A DNA stretch of 64,000 bases. Source: Carya illinoinensis. Its lineage: Eukaryota > Streptophyta > Magnoliopsida > Fagales > Juglandaceae. This document shows, piece by piece, positions 57,001-64,000 of the stretch (positions are counted from its first letter, which is position 1; every line of letters starts with the position of its first letter). Location of the stretch: positions 35,058,385 through 35,122,384 of the forward strand of contig NC_056759.1 in the NCBI RefSeq assembly GCF_018687715.1, written 5' to 3'. The notes beneath the pieces were generated by a model. That model made no database searches, was not told the DNA's origin, and saw only the letters and a list, made by a program, of their open reading frames with translations. The position numbers were made by a program, and so were the translations under genes.

Positions 57001-58190
57001 GCACATAACAGCTTGTTTAAAATAAAAAGAGATGATGAGAATGGAAATTGAGCAGAACCAGAGTGGGAAACAGGGACTTGAGAGCCATCGCCAACACGAA
57101 TATGGTCATCTCCAAAGTGTTCTGCAGCATGCAAGTTTAGATTGGCAAGTTCACTAGTGACATGGTTAGTTGCTGCTGTATTCGGGTACCACATGCAGTC
57201 AGTCAACTGATTTGAGGAGCTGTAGTTGGCATTGTAGTTGCCGAAAGGTGCAGTTGATGCTGTGTAAGCTTGATTGAATCGGTAGAGGCAAGAGAGTGCT
57301 ATGTGTCCAACTCTGTTACATACTTGGCAGATGGGACGAGCATCAGTAGAAGGAGATGAAGAAGAGTTGAATGTATTACCTGAATACCCAGAGGAACCAC
57401 GAGACCGATTTGGAGGATATCTGCCTCCACGCCCACGAGTGCCATTGTTACAGCCACGGCCATTGTTGTGACCACATCCATTGTTGAAAGAACGGGCCGA
57501 AAAATTTGCAAACATTTCCTGAGGAGAAAAGAGAGAAATATTGGCTGCATGGTGTTGAAGTCTTGCTTCATGGGCAAGAAGATGGCTGAAGAGTTCCTCT
57601 GTTGAAATGGGATCTATGCGAGTGGTAATAGAGGAGACTATGGCATCATAGTCTGGACCAAGTCCAGCTAGGAGATAGGGAATGAATTCTGAGGAGGGTA
57701 GAGGACGTCCTGATGCAGCCATGGTGTTTGCGAGATTTTTCGCACGTCGAAAGTAGATTGAGATGGAATCGGCTCCCTTCTTAAGTGATGCTAGCTGAAA
57801 CTATGTTTGAACAACACAGGCTTGAGAGGTGGAAGCATATGATTTTTCAAGAGAGGTCCAAACTTCTCATGCGGAGAGGCAGCCCACTACCTGAGCTATA
57901 ACAGATTCAGATAGTGAGGAGATTAATGCAGACATGACCATTTGGTCATGTTGCACTTAGATATCATATTCTGGATTAGGGGAGTCATCGGGCAGCTTGG
58001 GTAGGGGAGCTAGATGAGTACCATTTACAAACTTGAATAGTCTTTGGCCTTTTAGATATGGAATGATTTGAACCTTCCACAGAAGGTAGTTTTCGGGAGT
58101 AAGTTTGACAACGATAATGTGGGATATATTTGGTGAGGAGAGGGAGGGAGAAGAAGAAAGAGGAGGAGAAGGGGGATTGGAATCACTCAT
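53910..58190 (-). pseudogene. Inner Copia gag-pol, broken by seven in-frame stops and no frameshift
   Basis: The polyprotein starts at ATG 58188-58190 (MSDSNPPSPPLSS). Stops lie in the same frame at 57957-57959, 57867-57869, 57801-57803, 56025-56027, 55599-55601, 55116-55118 and 54378-54380. In order: gag; zinc knuckle CQVCNRVGHIALSC; a protease whose active site reads NTAA instead of the usual DTGA/DSGA; pre-integrase LWHSRLGHPS; integrase with FSDLWGP, FVDDFSR and TDWGGEF; RT with YDVQNAFLHG and YVDD (55050-55061); RNase H with SSTEAEF and ADVLTKP. The frame runs into the left LTR. Integrase, RT and RNase H key residues are kept. TGA at 57867 and 54378 could derive from CGA by C-to-T change, which is inferred. 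Confidence 0.9.
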
Positions 58191-58213
58191 AGTGGACGAT
58201 TAGTCCTGGTATA

Positions 58214-58225
58214 GCTCTGATACCA
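58214..58225 (-). other. Primer-binding site of the inner Copia element
   Basis: On the minus strand TGGTATCAGAGC directly follows the 5' LTR, the standard initiator-methionine tRNA site of plant Copia elements. Confidence 0.9.
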
Positions 58226-58555
58226 TGCCAAAATAAGAATAGAACTTGTATATTTTCCTTACAGTTTACAATGAGGCTTGCCTCATTTTAACACAAGTTT
58301 AGCAGAGAGAGTATTCTACGTAACGGTAATATTATAGCTAGCAAAGTTTGTATAGATAGTGGAACGTGCTACAAGGGATGATTTGTTGCAGGTAGCTGAG
58401 TGGATGCAGCACAGGGGTTACCGTCGTACGTTGCAGGTGCTGTATGTATTGCATGCAGCTAAGTGGATGCAGCTAGTGGAGCAGGACAGAGGTTGTCGTC
58501 GTACGTTGCAGGTGCTGCACGTAATGCATGTGCATGCGTATTCATTGCTTTAACA
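58226..58555 (-). repeat. 5' LTR of the inner Copia element
   Basis: A 330-bp LTR matching 53766-54096 at about 96%. Most differences are transitions. Confidence 0.92.
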
Positions 58556-61059
58556 GTGACAAAAGGGAATGGGAAATCACAACATTTTTTTTTCAGAAAG
58601 AAGAAGGTTGTATGTAGTCATTGTGGTCATAATGGGCACACAGTCTACAAGTGCTACAATATTCACGGTTACTCCTCTGGATGAAAATCCACCAAAGGGA
58701 AAGGTGCCTCCTCCAGTACTGTAAATCAGATTAGTAGCATTGGTGATCCAACTCATATCACAACCATTCAGGAACAGTATATACAACTATTCACTTTGCT
58801 TCAATCTACCACAGAGAACAAATCTGCAGTAGGCCAACCCAGGTTGCCACAATCAGTAGCAAATCAGGTTGGAATATTGCCAACACCTGTTTCAGGTAAT
58901 GGTATGAATCTATCAGGTAAAGTCAAAACATTTTCTGTTTTCACTTCCTCTGTTCATAAGCGTTCTTTACATCAATCAAAACAACGGATTATAGATAGTG
59001 GAGCCACTGATCATATGGTCAGTTGCTCCTCTTATCTTAGCTCCATTACCTCTTAACTATACAGTCAAACTCCCAAATGGAACACTTGCACATGTAACTC
59101 ATACATGTACAATGCATTGATCTTTCACACTTTTTAATCTTGTATGATGTTCATTGTGTTCCTAGTTTCTCTTTTAATTTCATTTAAGCAAGTAAGCTCT
59201 CTATCAATATGAATTGTTGCATGATTTTCCTAGCTAACCATTGTCTTATTCAGGATATATGTTCTTGGAGGGTGATTGGGATGGGTGAGCAGCAAATTGG
59301 ACTGTATTATCTCCTACAAGATTTGGGTTCTCCAACAAGATCTAAGGTTACCACAACACTTTCTCATGTTATTCATAATGTCTCTAGCCACTATCCTTTT
59401 AACTTGCGGCATTATAGATTAGGTCATCTTTCTCGTTCAAGATTGTTAGTTCTGAGTAAAGATGTATCTGAAATAAAGATTTCGAGTTCTTTTCCTTGTA
59501 CAATTTGACCTTTGGCTAAATAACACAAACTTCCTTTTCCTTTAAGCCAATGAGTGTCCTTTTCTCCTTTTGAAATAATACATTGGGACATTTAAGGACC
59601 TTTTTTAGTACCCTTCCCTCTCTTGATGGATCCAAATATTTTCTTACGATAGTTGACAATTTCTCTAAATGTAGTTGGCTTTATCTCATGCATGACAAAG
59701 GGCAAACCTGACAATTAGCTCATTTTTCTCCCTCATTGAAACACAATTCAACAAAAGGATCAAAACTCTTAGATCTGACAATGCCATTGAATTTCACATG
59801 CCTGACTTCTATGCCTCCAAAGGTGTTGTTCACCAAAAATCATGCGTTGAGACACCTCAACAAAATGGAGTAGTTGAAAGAAAACATTAACACCTCCTAA
59901 ATGTGGGGTGAATGTATTCTCACAACAGCCCCCACCCCACTTCTATACAACAAATCACCCTATGAGGCCATCTTTTCCAAACTCCCCACATATTCTCACC
60001 TCAAAGTCTTTGACTGCCTATATTTTGCTTCCACTCTCTCTTGAAATCGCCATAAATTTGATCATCGAGTGAGAAAATTCATCTTTCTTGGATACCCTTT
60101 CGAAATAAAAAGGAACAAGGTCTTTGATCTTGAAAACTACTCTTTCTATCTCACGAGATGTAGTAGTCTTTGAGACCATTTTTCTTTTCCAAACGTCATC
60201 CAACCCTACTTCTTCAGAATTCTCATGCCCAGTTCTTCCCCATTCAATTTCTAAAATTTTCCCTGCCTCCAACATGTATCCTCCAGTTCATTCAGGTATG
60301 CCTTCTTCCTCACCCTCATCTTCCAATACCCAAGAACCTTGTTGCTCTTCTTCTCCTGCACCAACTCCTTCAATTGTTGTTCGGCACTCATCTCGAGCTC
60401 GCAAAGCACCCACTTACCTGCAGGATTACCAATGCAAGCTAGCTACTACCCATGCTGTCTCAGATCCTTCAGATCAAGGTGCTGGTAAGTTTGCTACCTC
60501 TCATTCTATCTCCAAATCTCTCTCTTACCAGAATTTATCTCTTTCCTATAAATCAGTTGTTTTATCTGTTTTATACATTCTAAACCCCAAACCTTCAAGC
60601 AAGCTGTCCAACACCCCCATTGGCACATCGCCATCGCTGCTAAATCAAAGTCTTAGAACTCAATCATACTTGGAATCTCACCTCTTTACCTTGTGGAAAA
60701 CAAGTTATAGGTTGTAAACGAGTGTACAAAATTAAATATAACTCTGATGATAGTATTGAAAGATACAAAGCGAAACTAATTGTAGAAAAGTTATACACAA
60801 GTTGAAGGTCTTGATTTCCAAGAAACCTTCTCTCTTGTGGCTAAACTTGTAACTGTGAGATGTCTTCTAGCTGTGGTAGCCTCTCAAAACTGGTTTCTCC
60901 ACCAGTTAGATGTGAATAATGCATTCTTTTATGGTGACTTGGAAGAGGAAGTGTATATGGAAATACTACCTGGTTTTTCCCATGAGGGGAGCATCAAGTG
61001 AACAAGTCCTTATATGGGCTTAAACAAGCCTCTAATCAATGGTTTTCCAAACTCTCCTA

Positions 61060-61125
61060 AGCTCTCACCTCTTATGGCTTCATCCAATTTCCAGCTCTCA
61101 CCTCTTATGGCTTCATCCAATTTCA
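61060..61125 (+). repeat. 33-bp tandem duplication in the outer Copia RT remnant
   Basis: Units 61060-61092 and 61093-61125 match at 32 of 33 positions. The reading frame length is preserved (33 = 11 codons). Confidence 0.9.
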
Positions 61126-61705
61126 AGCTGATCATTCCCTATTCACCTTACATGATTCAGGGCACTTTACCATACTTTTGATTTATGTCGATGATATCAT
61201 TGTGGTTGGCATTCACCTTCTCTCTATTACAAATTTAAAAGTGTTTCTTGATCAGATGTTCAAAATCAAAGATCTTGGAGACTTAAAATTCTTTTTTGGT
61301 TTGGAAGTGGCTCAGTCTGCCAAGGGTATTGCCCTTAATCAGCTTTCTTGCTAGCTTTCTTGGTTCCAAGCCTTTTAATTTTCCAATGCAACAAAATCTG
61401 AAACTCAACAAGGACGATGGCTCCCTTTTATAAGATGTTTCTGAATATTGCAAACTCATTGGCGATTGATTTACTTGACTATCACTAGACCTGATTTGGC
61501 CTACTCAGTTCAGGTCCTAAGCCAGTTCATGGATAAGTCTCGACAACCCCATTTAGATGCTCTTCATCACATCCTACAATATCTCAACTCTACTCATTGC
61601 CAAGGTTTATTATTTCTAGCAACCATCACTCTTCATCTCAAGGCTTTCACTGATTCCGATTGGGCTATTGCACTAATTCAAGGTGTTCTGTCATAGGCTA
61701 TCTGA

Positions 61706-61730
61706 TTTTTTTTTTTTTTTTTTTTTTTTT
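61706..61730. repeat. T25 homopolymer inside the outer Copia RNase H remnant
   Basis: Twenty-five T interrupt the RNase H coding remnant between the IALIQGVLS and SKK.QTVSQSS regions. It may be the antisense tail of a very short retroposed insert or simple slippage. Confidence 0.85.
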
Positions 61731-62145
61731 GTGAGACTCTCATTTCTTGGTAGTCCAAAAAACAGCAGACTGTTTCTCAGTCTTCAGCTGAAGCTGAATA
61801 TAGGGCCATGGCCTCCACCACCTGTGAAATCAATTGGCTCCTTTCTATCATTCGAGACCTTCACATCTCTCATCCACAACTTTCTCTCTTATTCTGTGAC
61901 AACCAAGCTACCCTCCATATTGCTGCGATTCTACGAATCTAGTATTTCATGAAAGAACCAAACATATTGAGATTGATTGTCATATTATTCGAGAGAAATT
62001 ACAAGCTGGCATTATAAAACCTCTTCATGTGTCTAGCTCTCATCAACTTAGTGATATTTTGACAAAGCCTCTTGGTGCAACTCAATTTCATTTTCTCTTA
62101 TACAAGATGGGTGTTATTGATTTACACACTCCATCCTGAGGGGAG

Positions 62146-62292
62146 TATTAGTTTTCTATATCAGCTTATTAGACGATGCCATTTTACACATATATGAATA
62201 CTATATGTAAAACGCTATAGAATATCATTCTAAGAGAAAAGAGATGCCATAGCCTTCTCTTTTCTTCAACCATGACAGTGCATGTTTTATCA
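62146..62292 (+). repeat. 3' LTR of the outer Copia element
   Basis: A 147-bp LTR paired with 52183-52332, followed by the TAAAA duplication at 62293-62297. Confidence 0.9.
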
Positions 62293-62434
62293 TAAAACAA
62301 AATGATCATAGAGTACTGTTTAAATAGTTTTAAAAGCTCATCATGTATTCAATGACTGACATGTATAGATGGATATTATAAGGTTTATATGGAGAATTAA
62401 TTTATAGAAAAATGAGCATATTTTAATACAATAG

Positions 62435-62600
62435 AATGATTTATACAGTTATTGGATATACAAATCCTGCACTCATTTAAAAAAAAATGGTAAATGTTGG
62501 GCCCATATGTTAAATCTCATTTTTTAATAGTGGGTTTCATATTTTTTAAAAGGAATGCGCAGGACTTTCATGCTTTAAAGTTATATATAATATTACTTAT
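62435..62600. mobile_element. MITE-like copy, family C (degenerate)
   Basis: It has ACAAATCCTGCACTCATTTAA at the left and AAAAGGAATGCGCAGGACTTTC at the right, in complementary orientation, with a GGGCCCATATGTTAAATCTC core resembling the 5183 and 8489 copies. Confidence 0.45.
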
Positions 62601-62624
62601 TATCACATTGGAAGCTAAAAAAGA

Positions 62625-62790
62625 GTTCTATTACATACAATTACTTTTCCATATTCTTTGCGCACTTTACTGATGCGATTGATCAAAGTAGTTATTTTAT
62701 ATTAAAAAAAGTGACACAGTCATTCACATCAATGGAGTGTGCAAAGAATACACAAAAGTGACTGTATATAAAATTTTTGTATTGGTATTT
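62625..62790. mobile_element. MITE-like copy, family D
   Basis: The left end ATTACATACAATTACTTTTC, CATATTCTTTGCGCACTTTA and the reverse complement of the right end (AATTTTATATACAGTCACTT, TTGTGTATTCTTTGCACACT) match over about 50 bp. Non-coding. Confidence 0.65.
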
Positions 62791-63158
62791 GAGGCTAAGA
62801 AAATATTGCATTAAGAGGGCCGAAGCTTCATTGCATTAATAGTACCATCAACGTTGAGCTAAGAAATGGACAACCAAAGCCGGTGCAACCATATATTTTT
62901 AGCAAACACCCAAAAAATGTTTTACCAATTAACAAACTTAACTTGTCGAGATATGATTTACCAATTAGATTGTAGAAGATAGGATAAATTGCAAAAGGAG
63001 TATTAGATGTCAGAATATTTGTAAAAGAAGCATTCTTATGAAAATGTAATTACAATCTTGTTTTCACACAAAATTCTAAGAAATTAAATTTTCATTTTAA
63101 TATATTTATATATGTGTAAGTAAAATATTTTGAATTTTCATAAATGCATATTTATTTT

Positions 63159-63338
63159 GAGAAGTGCTATAACTATAAAGATATATTTCAAAAGTAAACT
63201 TACAAACTGACGTGAGTTTATATGATATATTAGATTTATTTTTCAATAAAAGCAATTTTAAAATCTAATGTATGACATTAAAACAGTTAGTTTATGAATT
63301 TATTTTTGTAAAATTTTTTTGTAGCTGAAACATTTCTC
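63159..63338. mobile_element. MITE-like copy, family B (best-preserved)
   Basis: A 180-bp element with terminal inverted repeats: left GAGAAGTGCTATAACTATAA, right reverse complement GAGAAATGTTTCAGCTACAA. Subterminal AAACTTACAAACTGACGTGA is mirrored by TTAGTTTATGAATTTA. Related AT-rich copies are at 7979-8126 and 9341-9480. Confidence 0.7.
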
Positions 63339-63389
63339 GTTAATTTTTGAGTGAGATTTTCTTTTTGAAATATAACGGAGACGATAACA

Positions 63390-63535
63390 AAAACTCTATA
63401 TATAATCACTTTTATATACTTCATTAATGTAATTGGCTGCATAACTTTTTTTTTAATATAAAATAACTGATTTGGCCAATCACATTAATAGAGTGTGCAA
63501 AAAATACGTAAAAGTGACTGTATGTAGCAGAACTC
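63390..63535. mobile_element. MITE-like copy, family D
   Basis: Left end CTCTATATATAATCACTTTT, ATATACTTCATTAATGTAAT against reverse-complemented right end TGCTACATACAGTCACTTTT, ACGTATTTTTTGCACACTCT, ATTAATGTGATTGGCC. About 150 bp, non-coding. Confidence 0.65.
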
Positions 63536-64000
63536 TCAACTCAATATTTCTTAAAAGGATAATTTTAACTTTTATAGAATATAATTATCCAATTTTTGCC
63601 TACAAATTTACATTAATTTGAGGTTACCTTTACTGGCCAAACACCTTAAGAAATTAATAGCAAAATGCTAAAAAAAGATTTTCATTAGCTAAACTATTTA
63701 TGTTAAGGACGTGTTTCACCAATGCCTATGCAATCGTTTACTTGCAAAATATTTCGGCCTGGTCTACTTGAGAACACTCCGATATTTAAGTCAGTATAAT
63801 ATCTCTAAAAAATCTAGAAATCAGAACCTCTGCTTATTTTTAAAGTTACCTGGTATATATAGGGAATTCCTGTTAGACTATATCAACACTATACGAGATT
63901 ACCTTAACGTGATGTTTATCTTGTGTTATGTTTATTGACTTAGATCATCTCTATGTAACTGGAACAGTCATGTACGTGCATATAACTTGCTTCTTTTGGA

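Larger units (their letters stand above)
53766..58555 (-). mobile_element. Inner Copia element nested in the outer one
   Basis: LTRs at 53766-54096 (331 bp) and 58226-58555 (330 bp), TG...CA ends, flanked by GTGAC (53761-53765 and 58556-58560). The LTRs differ by about 12 substitutions and one single-base gap, about 3.6%. Coding is on the minus strand, opposite to the outer element. The PBS TGGTATCAGAGC is exact at 58214-58225. The purine tract GAGGGGGTC abuts the left LTR. The polyprotein frame is continuous but for nonsense codons. Confidence 0.95.
58561..62135 (+). pseudogene. Outer Copia gag 3' part and pol remnant, heavily degenerate
   Basis: The zinc knuckle CSHCGHNGHTVYKC is at about 58618-58660. 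The protease IIDSGATDHMVS is near 58989-59024 and pre-integrase LRHYRLGHLSRSRL near 59405-59445. Integrase fragments lie at 59560-59890, including [11 protein letters not shown], and reverse transcriptase fragments at 60700-61300, including [17 protein letters not shown] and YVDDIIVVG. RNase H lies near 61750-62130, with [20 protein letters not shown] and LSDILTKPLG. Many frameshifts and stops occur. A 33-bp tandem duplication (61060-61125) and a T25 run (61706-61730) disrupt RT and RNase H. This matches the age implied by the LTRs. Confidence 0.85.
52178..62297 (+). mobile_element. Old, decayed Copia element (outer), hosting a second Copia insertion
   Basis: Flanked by the 5-bp duplication TAAAA (52178-52182 and 62293-62297). 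Short LTRs lie at 52183-52332 (150 bp) and 62146-62292 (147 bp), beginning TATTAG (TG start mutated) and ending TTATCA. They differ at about 15 positions plus a 3-bp gap, roughly 10%. A PBS-like TGGTATTAGAG follows the left LTR at 52333, and a purine tract CTGAGGGGAG precedes the right one. Removing the inner element (53766-58555 plus one 5-bp duplication) leaves about 5.3 kb, a normal Copia size. Coding remnants are full of frameshifts and stops. Confidence 0.9.
62298..64000. other. Right-end spacer with four MITE-like copies
   Basis: AT-rich, non-coding DNA. It holds family C (62435-62600), D (62625-62790 and 63390-63535) and B (63159-63338) copies. The last 460 bp show nothing recognisable. 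No gene is supported before the window end. Confidence 0.55.

Noticed and set aside
60018..60275. An 85-aa minus-strand frame
   Set aside because: Antisense to the integrase/RT linker remnant of the outer Copia element.
1..64000. tRNA, rRNA, snoRNA or microRNA genes
   Set aside because: Scanning by eye for tRNA A/B boxes with cloverleaf pairing, rRNA-like GC-rich blocks and known hairpins gave only the SINE head at 1380-1438; a covariance-model search would be needed to exclude small RNAs.

Overview
This window is nuclear DNA of a woody eudicot. It is AT-rich and intron-containing, with plant-specific signalling genes and many plant transposons. The mix of small dispersed repeats suggests Fagales, perhaps Juglandaceae, but that placement is an inference from memory of repeat types and was not tested.

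Five host genes can be modelled. Splice phases are consistent throughout and each total is divisible by three. (1) 440-7285 (+): a nine-exon receptor-like cytoplasmic kinase of class VI (RBK-like), 477 aa. (2) 9891-17439 (+): a nine-exon ATG18 f/g/h-type autophagy protein with WD40 propeller and BCAS3 region, 992 aa. (3) 22785-24582 (+): a six-exon AHP1-type histidine phosphotransfer protein, 151 aa, of cytokinin signalling. (4) 28849-35833 (+): a long coiled-coil, tail-anchored protein resembling peroxisomal/mitochondrial division factors, split inside its coding exon by a young Copia retrotransposon. (5) 38126-40070 (-): a two-exon gibberellin receptor of the GID1A/C type, 343 aa.

The rest is largely mobile DNA. 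The Copia element at 29147-34230 has two 524-bp LTRs that differ at only three positions, and one almost intact gag-pol frame. A full-length L1-type LINE at 45045-50837 has a perfect 16-bp target duplication, one frameshift and three in-frame stops. From 52183 to 62292 lies an old, decayed Copia element (+) that carries an antisense fragment of the RPL28 gene in its leader and was later invaded by a second Copia element (-) at 53766-58555. LTR divergence (about 10%, 3.6% and 0.6%) puts the three Copia insertions in order of age and fits the nesting. Introns and spacers hold a tRNA-derived SINE, three short 5'-truncated retroposons with target duplications, and at least four families of small inverted-repeat elements (MITE-like).

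The host genes are independent units. Two act in hormone signalling (AHP in cytokinin, GID1 in gibberellin), one in autophagy, and one probably in ROP/RLCK signalling. I found no rRNA, no convincing tRNA gene and no CRISPR array. The spacers 17440-22784, 24583-28848, 35834-38125 and 40071-45028 show no coding region I can support.
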